Shown piece after piece: positions 7,557 to 15,587 of a stretch of 64,000 nt of DNA. Location: NCBI GenBank assembly GCA_042089915.1, contig JBELJZ010000002.1, positions 158,990-222,989 of the forward strand. The letters run 5' to 3'. How positions within the stretch are numbered: position 1 is the stretch's first letter; each line of letters starts with the position of its first letter. The notes below the pieces were generated by a model. The model did no database searches. It saw only the letters and a list, made by a program, of their open reading frames with translations, and had not been told where the DNA came from. Source of the stretch: UBA8752 sp002172485. Its GTDB lineage: Bacteria; Bacteroidota; Bacteroidia; Flavobacteriales_D; Sanyastnellaceae. Both the position numbers and the translations under genes were made by a program.

Positions 7557-10500
7557 TCACCGGACGAGGGTGACGCGCCCGGTGCGGCGTTCCTGTCCGC
7601 GGCTCGTCGGAAACGCGACCACCCACGTGTAGACGCCCGGCGGCGCGTGGTGTTGTCCATCCCCGATTCCACCAGCACCCGAGGCCATACCGGGTCCTCC
7701 GACCCCACCGGTCCAGTAGGCGCGCGGGTCTTCCGACGCCCAGATGCAGGTGCCCCAGCGGTCCCAGACTTCGAGCCGGTAGCCCGGCAGGAGGGTGGCG
7801 TCGGGCAGGCCGAGGATGTACGTGCCGGCGCCATTGAGCCAAGCGCCTTCGGGCCGCCACCCGTCGTTGAGTCCATCACCGTCGGGGGTGAAGGCGGAAG
7901 GAATGTAGAGCGGGTAGTTGAATTCCACTTGGACCACATCGGCGGAGCGGCACCCATTGGTGTCGATCACGTGGAGGGTGAAGGTCCTGTCCTCTTGCAG
8001 CAGGACTTCAGGAATGAGACAGTCGCTGCAGGACAGGGGGTCGGCTGGACTCCACCACAGCGAGTCGACGGGCGCACCTTGGACGGAGCCATATAAGAAG
8101 GTGGGCTCGAGCCAGTCTTGACGTTGGTCGGGGCCGGCCTCCACCTCAGGCCGTTCCCAAACGAGCACGTCCACTTCCGCGGAGGCGACACAACCGTCGG
8201 TGTCCGTCACATAGGCGGTGAAGGTCTGGGACGTCTCCGTCACGACGGTGGTCTGGGCCGCAGCAGGGTTGGTGACCAGGCTTCCAGGAACCCATTGGTA
8301 ATATACTCCGCCGCTGGCTGAGACGGGAAAGGGTTCGCCTGCGCACACCCTACCGCCTGGCTCCACGAAGGCTTCCGGGACGATGAGTTCGACCGTCACT
8401 TCATCGGTGCCTTCTCCGCACAGGTTGCTGATGGTGACCGTGTAGGTCGTGGTCTCTTGGGGCGTGGCGAAGGGGGTCTGGCTCGCGGGATTATTGAGGC
8501 CAGTGGTTGGCGACCACACCCAGGTGTTGCCTTCGGCGGCCTCGAGCTGGACTGACTGTCCGATGCAAAGGGGGACGGTCGGGTAGATGCTGTCGCCCGG
8601 AGCAGCGGCCACCACATCGACTGTCATTTCGTGGGCACGGGTGCAACCTTCGGGTGTGGTGATCTCGACCGTGTAGGTGGTGGTCGCGGTGGGTGAGGCC
8701 ACCGGGTTTGAAATGCCAGGGTCGGACAACCCGGTGGCCGGACTCCATGCATGGCTCCAGCCGGTGGCTTCCGGTTGTGGACTGCTCACGGACAATGGCG
8801 CACCACCGCCCAAGCAAATCTGGGTGTCCCCACTGGGTTCTGTGACCATGTTGACCACTTCGACCAACACGTCTGCGGATGCGGTGCCACACAGGGTCTC
8901 GTCGGTCAGGGTGTACACCGTGGTGGCCGCAGGGGATGCAATGGGGTCGGCCACGTCATCCGCGCTGAGCCCGGCGGGGGGGAACCAGCTCAGCGTGCCG
9001 TTGCCACTGCCCTGAAGTTGGGCGTCCTCTCCATCGCAGAGGGGATCGACGGGGTCCACCACCGGGTCGGCATTGGGCGCGATGGTCACCGTGATGTAGG
9101 CGGTGTCGGGCTCCAGGCACCCCGTGGTGTCCTCCGCGATGACCTCGACGTCGAAGACGCCGTTGAGTCCGTAGAGGTGCAGGGGGGCGGCCTCGTTGCT
9201 GAAGGTGGCGTCGCCGAAGTCCCAGGTGAAGGCTGCCGGGCCGGAGGTGTTGTTTTCGAACTGCACGCTTTCCCCTTGGCAGAATTGGTCCGGGCCGTCG
9301 ATGTTGATCTGGGCGTTGAGTTTGCCCAGCTCGAATTTGAAGACGCCCATGTTGCAGTTGGGCGAGGGGTTGTCGGGGCTCCAGGCGCCCGGCGTGGAGG
9401 GGAAATCGTTCATGCCCCCGCACCCGGCGCAGACGCTCTGGTAAACAGTGCCGTTTTGGTCAAAGCGGGAAGATCCGCCATCCACGTGTTCGGTGGAGAA
9501 GGGTCCGCCGAAGAACGTGGCGTACACCAAGTCGGTGGCGTCCGGGGCGAGCACGGCGAGGTAGAAATCGCTGCCATCCGTGCTGGCTTGGAAGGGCCCG
9601 CCTGCCGTGGTCAGTTCGAATGTGGAACTGCCCGACACATCGGCTGTGCCGCTGTTGGCATTGGTTTCTCCGCCCCAGCCGCTGATGTAGACCTGCTCGC
9701 AGTCGCTCACGAGAAAGGCCGTGGGACTCAAGTCTACTTGGCTGTCGCCGGACCCGAGGGTGGTCTGCCATTCGATGTCGCTGAGGTCGGGGAGAAAGCA
9801 CGTGATGTACTGACCACTGGATGGCTCGGCGTAGACGTCGCCTTGGATCGGCATGCCCCCGCGGGCTTGACCGTAGGCGTATGGCCGGCCTTGGCCGTCG
9901 CGTTGCACGAAATACACCTGGTCGTAGTCCGCGAGGCCATGGTAGGTACCGAATTGTGCGGTGAGCTCATCGGGGCCGGCGTTCATCTGGGCGACCCACC
10001 CTTCCACGCCGCCGAGGGGGGTAGGCTGGATGGAGCCGCCAGGTAGGGGGAGGTTGGAGGAGAGGGTGCCGCCGCCGACCAGGATTTGTAGAGCGCCGAA
10101 TGCGCCGAAGCTGTTGTCGGGTGCCACTTCCACACTGTACGCCGCATCGGCACCACTTCCGCCGAAGGTCCGGCCACACAGGAGGGTGGTCAGGTCGGCA
10201 TCGAAGCCCGCGATGAGTGCATCGTAAGAGCCGGCGGGCGCAGGGCTGCCGGGCAAATTGAGGTCTTGCGACGTGGTGGTGGTGGCGATCCAGATGCTGC
10301 CGTCGGGTCCGATGTCGATTTGGCCGCGGTATTCATCTCCGAAGTTGGCGTTCAGTCCGCTGGCCTTGTTTTGCCCGTCTATACCAGACCCCCCGAAATA
10401 GGTGGCAGCTTCCAAGGTGTAGTCCGTGCCGCTGAAGCTGGCGAGATAGCAGTCTACACCGTTGGGCTGGGTGTCTTCGCCATAGATGTCGACGACCGAT

Positions 10501-11582
10501 GCCGGGCCAGGGGCCAAGTCGGCTTGCAGCGCTCCTGGGGTGGTGGGGAAGTCGGAAGATCCTGTGGTGCCGAACAGGACCACGCGGCCCCACGTCTCAT
10601 TGTAGGCCAAGCTGTGCGGGATGTCGGCCCGGCTGCCTCCGAGGTAGGTGCTGTAGAGCAGGCTGGTGCCATCTGGGCTGAAGGCGGTGATCACCGTATG
10701 GCTGATTCCGTCGGCAAAGACGTCCATGGTGGCTTCCACGGCATCTGGGGTCGTGGGGTAGCCAGGGGCAAAGGCGGCCGCACCGCCAATCAGGGCGCCG
10801 CCTGGGCCGTTGCTCGCGGTCGTACCGAAGTTGTCTCCCGTGCTGCCCGCAAACGTGGAGAAGGTGATTTCCGGGTCGATGACGAGGGGTCGGCCCTCGT
10901 CATAGTCGCCCACGGAGAACCGCACTTCCTCGCCTTCCACGAGGTAGGCACAGGCCACTTCGTCGAGGGTGCCATCTTCATTCCATTGAAAGGCGAAGGG
11001 GGTGGCCAATTCGGCCGAGAATCCGGCGGCGGCATCGTGTAGGGCGTGGTGCAGCTGAAGTTCGCCGTCAGGGCCGATGGACGGCTGGACGCCCTGGTAT
11101 TGCCAACCGATGTCGGCGGGGTCTGCCCCGGGATCCACGGTGAACTCGAAGGCGGCCCGGCCTTGTCGGGTGCCCCGCCAGCGGAGGCGAATGCCCGGCC
11201 AGAGGTCATCGGCGCGGAGCAGGGTCGCGGGTTGCACATGCTCTGCCCACCGTTGCGGGTCGTCGGAGAGGTAGAAGTGCATCCGGTCCGAGGCCAGACC
11301 GCTGCGGACCCAGTTCAGGTCGGCTTGCGGGTCGGCATCGGTCCAGGACGCGCTCCAATGGATGCCGCGTCGGGCGCCGACGTGGTGGTCTTCGGCCGCG
11401 TCGGTTTCCGGCGCCCATTGCCAGCTGGTCCATCCACCCCGGTCGAGTTGGACGCCTCCTCCAGTGACTTCGGCGCGGTGCAGCACATGGTCCGGCCATT
11501 GGCCCTCATTGGGCACATAGCGGACCTGGGCCGACACAGTGCCGGTGGTCAAGAGGAAGAGGGCCGTCAGGAAGCGCACCAT
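7557..11582 (-). CDS. Gliding-motility C-terminal-domain surface protein (T9SS type B substrate)
   Basis: 1341 residues, very large secreted protein. Signal peptide (FLTALFLLTTGTVSAQ) ends at about residue 19, followed by VRYVPNEGQWPDHVLHRAEV, the start typical of the DUF7948-type N-terminal domain. A beta-propeller-like region with repeated FSTFAGSTGD/YATFFGG motifs follows (SBBP-type, about 240-700), then a PKD domain (FTWDFGDATFSNEAAPLHLY), several cysteine-rich Ig-like modules, and a CHU_C/gliding-associated C-terminal domain (PSAFTPDGDGLNDGW ... WDRWG ... PGVYTWVV). That last domain directs export by the type IX system. Likely an adhesin or surface-layer component. It is convergent with the coiled-coil gene. 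Confidence 0.85.
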   Translation of the reverse strand: MVRFLTALFLLTTGTVSAQVRYVPNEGQWPDHVLHRAEVTGGGVQLDRGGWTSWQWAPETDAAEDHHVGARRGIHWSASWTDADPQADLNWVRSGLASDRMHFYLSDDPQRWAEHVQPATLLRADDLWPGIRLRWRGTRQGRAAFEFTVDPGADPADIGWQYQGVQPSIGPDGELQLHHALHDAAAGFSAELATPFAFQWNEDGTLDEVACAYLVEGEEVRFSVGDYDEGRPLVIDPEITFSTFAGSTGDNFGTTASNGPGGALIGGAAAFAPGYPTTPDAVEATMDVFADGISHTVITAFSPDGTSLLYSTYLGGSRADIPHSLAYNETWGRVVLFGTTGSSDFPTTPGALQADLAPGPASVVDIYGEDTQPNGVDCYLASFSGTDYTLEAATYFGGSGIDGQNKASGLNANFGDEYRGQIDIGPDGSIWIATTTTSQDLNLPGSPAPAGSYDALIAGFDADLTTLLCGRTFGGSGADAAYSVEVAPDNSFGAFGALQILVGGGTLSSNLPLPGGSIQPTPLGGVEGWVAQMNAGPDELTAQFGTYHGLADYDQVYFVQRDGQGRPYAYGQARGGMPIQGDVYAEPSSGQYITCFLPDLSDIEWQTTLGSGDSQVDLSPTAFLVSDCEQVYISGWGGETNANSGTADVSGSSTFELTTAGGPFQASTDGSDFYLAVLAPDATDLVYATFFGGPFSTEHVDGGSSRFDQNGTVYQSVCAGCGGMNDFPSTPGAWSPDNPSPNCNMGVFKFELGKLNAQINIDGPDQFCQGESVQFENNTSGPAAFTWDFGDATFSNEAAPLHLYGLNGVFDVEVIAEDTTGCLEPDTAYITVTIAPNADPVVDPVDPLCDGEDAQLQGSGNGTLSWFPPAGLSADDVADPIASPAATTVYTLTDETLCGTASADVLVEVVNMVTEPSGDTQICLGGGAPLSVSSPQPEATGWSHAWSPATGLSDPGISNPVASPTATTTYTVEITTPEGCTRAHEMTVDVVAAAPGDSIYPTVPLCIGQSVQLEAAEGNTWVWSPTTGLNNPASQTPFATPQETTTYTVTISNLCGEGTDEVTVELIVPEAFVEPGGRVCAGEPFPVSASGGVYYQWVPGSLVTNPAAAQTTVVTETSQTFTAYVTDTDGCVASAEVDVLVWERPEVEAGPDQRQDWLEPTFLYGSVQGAPVDSLWWSPADPLSCSDCLIPEVLLQEDRTFTLHVIDTNGCRSADVVQVEFNYPLYIPSAFTPDGDGLNDGWRPEGAWLNGAGTYILGLPDATLLPGYRLEVWDRWGTCIWASEDPRAYWTGGVGGPGMASGAGGIGDGQHHAPPGVYTWVVAFPTSRGQERRTGRVTLVR

Positions 11583-11631
11583 CAGACCAACAAGTTCGGA
11601 AACGGATTCGTTGCGGGGGTGCCGCAGGTTC

Positions 11632-12648
11632 TCAATGGATGTTGTCCGCGAGGATGCGCATCTCGATGGAGGGCGCAATCTTTTCGTGGAGGATGCGGTA
11701 GACGCATTCGGCGACCGGCATGGGCACGTCGAATTTTTGGTTGATCGCATGGATGCCGAGGGCCGCAGGATACCCTTCGGCCACCATGTCCATTTCAATC
11801 AGTGCCCCAGCCACTCTGTATCCGCGGCCGACCATTGTGCCCAGGCGCCGGTTGCGGCTGTGGGGTGAATAGGCGGTGACCAGAAGATCGCCCAAGTAGG
11901 CCGACGAATTGACATCGCGGGCGGTCTCGTTGATGGCGTGCAGGAAGCGGCGGGTCTCCTTCAGCGCATTCGACATCATCACGGCGATGAAGTTGTCGCC
12001 GAGCCCGAGTCCATGGGCGATTCCCGCCGCCACGGCGTAGATGTTCTTCAGGACAGCAGCCAGTTCGATGCCGAAGAGGTCGTCCGTCGTTTCGGTGCGC
12101 AACCAGTGTGTGCGCATGCGTTCGGCCAAGCGTTCTGCGAGGCGCTCGTTGGGGCAGGCGAGCGTGAGGTAGGTCCAATTCTCCCGGGCCACTTCCTCTG
12201 CGTGGCTGGGGCCGGATATCAGGCCGATGCGGCCATACGGTACGCCCTTGACCTTGTTCAGATAGCGGGCTGGGATGTGGTGGTCTTCGGTGACAAGCCC
12301 TTTGACAGCATTGAAGACGACTTTCTTTTCGAGCCCCCGGACTTCGCCAATGGCGCTGTCGACGTAGGCGCTGGGCACAGCGAGGACCAGCACGTCACTT
12401 TGGTCCACGACCTCTTGGACATCTCCATGAAGGGCAATGCGGTCCCGGTTTAGGGAAAGGCTTCGGAGGTAGTGGGGGTTGTGCCCGGTGCGCTGGATGT
12501 GGGCCAGGGCTTCAGGTTGCCGAATCCACCAGCGGACGGGGTGTTCGGCGGCGTCTTCATGCTGTGTGAAGAGAAAGGCGAGGGCCGTCGCCCAGCTGCC
12601 ACTGCCAATGATGCCGATGCGAGTGATGGACGGGGCTTTGCTGGCCAT
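11632..12648 (-). CDS. gpsA: NAD(P)H-dependent glycerol-3-phosphate dehydrogenase
   Basis: 338 residues. The N-terminal dinucleotide-binding motif GIIGSGSWATALA is followed by VVFNAVKGLV (catalytic Lys), GPSHAEEVA, and the C-terminal GLGDNFIAVMMSNAL and NSSAYLGDLLVTAYSPHSRNR motifs. It reduces dihydroxyacetone phosphate to sn-glycerol-3-phosphate, the phospholipid backbone precursor. ATG 12648 places the Rossmann motif about ten residues from the N terminus and lies four bases after TACCTTCG. It is divergent from glyS. Length and motifs are standard. Confidence 0.93.
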   Translation of the reverse strand: MASKAPSITRIGIIGSGSWATALAFLFTQHEDAAEHPVRWWIRQPEALAHIQRTGHNPHYLRSLSLNRDRIALHGDVQEVVDQSDVLVLAVPSAYVDSAIGEVRGLEKKVVFNAVKGLVTEDHHIPARYLNKVKGVPYGRIGLISGPSHAEEVARENWTYLTLACPNERLAERLAERMRTHWLRTETTDDLFGIELAAVLKNIYAVAAGIAHGLGLGDNFIAVMMSNALKETRRFLHAINETARDVNSSAYLGDLLVTAYSPHSRNRRLGTMVGRGYRVAGALIEMDMVAEGYPAALGIHAINQKFDVPMPVAECVYRILHEKIAPSIEMRILADNIH

Positions 12649-12652
12649 GCCG

Positions 12653-12660
12653 CGAAGGTA
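12653..12660 (-). promoter_or_regulatory. Candidate -7 element (TACCTTCG) for gpsA
   Basis: Identical octamer to the one before the SDR reductase gene, here four bases upstream of the gpsA ATG on the minus strand. One mismatch to TAnnTTTG. Confidence 0.4.
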
Positions 12661-12681
12661 CGCCGGTGCATGGGGAACCCT

Positions 12682-12689
12682 TATTTTTG
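12682..12689 (+). promoter_or_regulatory. -7 element (TATTTTTG) for glyS
   Basis: Exact match to TAnnTTTG in the gpsA-glyS divergent intergenic region, about 54 bases upstream of the glyS ATG. It is AT-rich within GC-rich surroundings, which strengthens the call. Confidence 0.45.
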
Positions 12690-12743
12690 ACGCCCGACGG
12701 GTGCAACGATCACCTGTTTCTATTCCATCCACCCCTATTGACC

Positions 12744-14279
12744 ATGGCCCAACAGGACGACCACCTCAAGCGCGTGATTGGACACGCCAAGGAATACGGA
12801 TTCGTGTTCCCCTCCAGCGACATCTACGATGGACTGAGCGCCGCCTATGACTACGGGCAGCTCGGGGTGGAGCTGAAGAACAACATCAAGGCCTACTGGT
12901 GGACGGCCATGGTGCGGATGCACGAGAACATCGTGGGCCTCGACGCCAGCATCTTCATGCACCCGACCACGTGGAAGGCTTCGGGACACGTCGATGCGTT
13001 CAATGACCCGCTGATTGACAACAAGGACAGCAAGAAGCGCTACCGTGCGGACGTCCTGATCGAAGACCACATCGGGAAGATTGAAGCCAAGATTGCCAAG
13101 GACGTGGCCAAGGCCCAGAAGCGCTTTGGCGACGCCTTCGACAAGGCGCAGTTCCTCGCCACCAACGGCAATTGCGTCCGCCGCCAAGGGGAGATCGACG
13201 ACATCAATGCCCGGTTCAAGGCCGCCATGGATGCGGACGACCTCGACGCGGTCAAGCAGCTGATTGTCGACCTGGGCATCAAGGATCCGGAGACCGGGTC
13301 GGCCAACTGGACGGACGTGCGCCAGTTCAACCTGATGTTCAAGACGGAGCTCGGTGCGGTCAGTGGCGACGCTGGCGTCATCTACCTCCGTCCGGAGACG
13401 GCGCAGGGCATTTTCGTCAACTTCCTCAACGTTCAGAAGTCGGGCCGGATGAAGCTGCCGTTCGGCATCGCACAGATCGGTAAGGCCTTCCGGAACGAGA
13501 TCATCGCCCGCCAGTTCATCTTCCGCATGCGGGAGTTCGAGCAGATGGAGATGCAATTCTTCGTGGCGCCCGGCACGCAGGGCAAGTGGTACGAGTACTG
13601 GAAGGAGGCCCGCATCCAGTGGCACAAGGCCCTCGGCCTGGGCGACGACGCCTACCGCTTCCACGACCACATCAAGCTGGCCCACTACGCCGATGCGGCC
13701 TGCGACATCGAATTCAATTTCCCCATGGGCTTCAAGGAGCTCGAAGGCATCCACAGCCGGACGGACTTTGACCTGGCGGCACACGAGGAGCACAGCGGCA
13801 AGAAGCTGCGGTTCTACGACCCCGAGAAGGAGGAGAGCTACGTGCCGTACGTGGTCGAGACCTCGATCGGCCTCGACCGCATGTTCCTTGCGGTGCTGTC
13901 CAACGCCCTGCGCGTGGAGACCCTCGAGGACGGTTCCGAGCGCACGGTGATGCGCATTCCGTCCGCCTTGGCTCCAGTGAAGCTGGCCGTGTTGCCCCTC
14001 ATCAAGAAGGACGGTTTGCCGGAGAAGGCCCGCGAGATCATGAACCTGCTTAAGCTGGACCACAACGTCCAGTACGACGAGAAGGACGCCATCGGCCGCC
14101 GCTACCGCCGCCAGGACGCCATCGGCACGCCGCTGTGCATCACCATTGACCACGACACCTTGGAGGACAACGCCGTGACCTTGCGCGACCGCGACACAAT
14201 GGAGCAGGTCCGCGTTCCGATTTCCGAGCTCTCTGCCCGCGTGGGTGAGCGGGTCGGATGGTCCACCTTGTTTGCCTGA
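12744..14279 (+). CDS. glyS: Glycyl-tRNA synthetase (dimeric type)
   Basis: 511-residue class II synthetase of the single-chain alpha2 type (not the GlyQ/GlyS two-subunit type). It begins with YGFVFPSSDIYDGLSAAYDYGQLGVELKNNIK, then FMHPTTWKASGHVDAF; motif 2 YLRPETAQGIFVNF with RNEI and QFIFRMREFEQMEMQFF; motif 3 ETSIGLDRMFLAVL; and an anticodon-binding C terminus. ATG 12744 fits family alignments. pgk follows after 33 bases on the same strand and may be co-transcribed. Confidence 0.95.
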   Translation: MAQQDDHLKRVIGHAKEYGFVFPSSDIYDGLSAAYDYGQLGVELKNNIKAYWWTAMVRMHENIVGLDASIFMHPTTWKASGHVDAFNDPLIDNKDSKKRYRADVLIEDHIGKIEAKIAKDVAKAQKRFGDAFDKAQFLATNGNCVRRQGEIDDINARFKAAMDADDLDAVKQLIVDLGIKDPETGSANWTDVRQFNLMFKTELGAVSGDAGVIYLRPETAQGIFVNFLNVQKSGRMKLPFGIAQIGKAFRNEIIARQFIFRMREFEQMEMQFFVAPGTQGKWYEYWKEARIQWHKALGLGDDAYRFHDHIKLAHYADAACDIEFNFPMGFKELEGIHSRTDFDLAAHEEHSGKKLRFYDPEKEESYVPYVVETSIGLDRMFLAVLSNALRVETLEDGSERTVMRIPSALAPVKLAVLPLIKKDGLPEKAREIMNLLKLDHNVQYDEKDAIGRRYRRQDAIGTPLCITIDHDTLEDNAVTLRDRDTMEQVRVPISELSARVGERVGWSTLFA

Positions 14280-14312
14280 GCTTACCCCGATTCACATTCC
14301 ATCGCCAACACC

Positions 14313-15515
14313 ATGGCTTTCCAAGACCTCACTTTCGAAGGCGTGCGCGCCTTGATCCGCGTTGACTTCAACGTTCCGATGACCCAGCCTGCCGAGGACG
14401 GCAGCCGGACCGTGACCGACGACACCCGCATCCGCGCTGCCTTGCCGACCATCCAGCATGTGTTGAAGACAGGAGGCAGTGTGGTCCTCATGAGCCACCT
14501 CGGCCGCCCGAAAGGCCCCGATGCCGAATTGTCTCTGCGCCACATCATCCCGACGCTGGAAGGCCTCCTCGGCCGTCCGGTGAAGTTCGCTTCGGACTGT
14601 GTGGGCGATGAGGCGCTGGAGGTGACGCAATCGCTTGCAACGGGAGAGGTTGCTCTGCTCGAAAACCTCCGCTTCCACGGAGAGGAAAAGGCCGGGGATG
14701 AATTCTTCGCCGGCCAGCTCGCCGAGAATGGGGACTTCTACATCAACGACGCGTTTGGTACGGCCCATCGCGCGCACGCCTCTACGGCGGTGATTGCCAA
14801 GTTCTTTCCGGAGGACAAAGCGTTTGGTTTCCTCATGGAGGGCGAAGTCAAGGCGCTGGAGCAGGTGCTGGGCAGTGCAGAGATGCCCGTGGCAGCGGTC
14901 ATTGGCGGTGCCAAAGTCAGTTCCAAGCTGGCGGTGTTGCAGAACCTGCTCGACCGCGTGGACAAGCTGATCATCGGTGGTGGCATGGCGTACACCTTCG
15001 TGCAGGCCCAAGGCGGCCAGGTTGGCGGTTCACTCGTGGAGCCCGACATGCATGGGGATGCTTTGGCCCTCCTCGAGGCGGCCAAAGCCAAGGGGATTTC
15101 CGTCCACCTGCCGACCGATACGCTGTGCGGAGACGGATTCTCGCTGGACGCCAACCAGCAGACGCACCCAACGAGCGCCATTCCCGATGGCTGGGAGGGC
15201 ATGGACATTGGCCCGGACAGCCGGGCGGACTTCGCCGCGGCACTCGCCGGCTGCAAGACCATCCTGTGGAACGGCCCGATGGGCGTGTTCGAATTCGACC
15301 GCTTCGCCAAGGGCACCAATCACATTGCACAGGCCATCGTGCAGGAGACGGCAGCGGGGGCATATACCCTCGTGGGGGGCGGAGACTCTGTCGCGGCCGT
15401 CAACAAGGCCGGCCTCGCCGACAAGGTGAGCTACGTCTCCACGGGAGGAGGCGCCATGTTGGAGGGCCTTGAGGGCAAGACCCTACCGGGCATCGCGGCC
15501 ATCGCGGAGGGCTGA
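14313..15515 (+). CDS. pgk: Phosphoglycerate kinase
   Basis: 400-residue glycolytic enzyme interconverting 1,3-bisphosphoglycerate and 3-phosphoglycerate with ADP/ATP. Signature RVDFNVPM near residue 17, SHLGRPKG, LLENLRFHGEEKAGD, the nucleotide-site GGAKVSSKL, WNGPMGVFE, and the C-terminal GGGDSVAAV and STGGGAMLE motifs are all present. Length is standard. It follows glyS closely on the same strand. No anomalies. Confidence 0.96.
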   Translation: MAFQDLTFEGVRALIRVDFNVPMTQPAEDGSRTVTDDTRIRAALPTIQHVLKTGGSVVLMSHLGRPKGPDAELSLRHIIPTLEGLLGRPVKFASDCVGDEALEVTQSLATGEVALLENLRFHGEEKAGDEFFAGQLAENGDFYINDAFGTAHRAHASTAVIAKFFPEDKAFGFLMEGEVKALEQVLGSAEMPVAAVIGGAKVSSKLAVLQNLLDRVDKLIIGGGMAYTFVQAQGGQVGGSLVEPDMHGDALALLEAAKAKGISVHLPTDTLCGDGFSLDANQQTHPTSAIPDGWEGMDIGPDSRADFAAALAGCKTILWNGPMGVFEFDRFAKGTNHIAQAIVQETAAGAYTLVGGGDSVAAVNKAGLADKVSYVSTGGGAMLEGLEGKTLPGIAAIAEG

Positions 15516-15587
15516 TTCCGAAAGCTGACGAATCTCATTGGGCGCAGGGAACCTTGCGTCACACCCGCACGTACCTTGTTGGTGTCG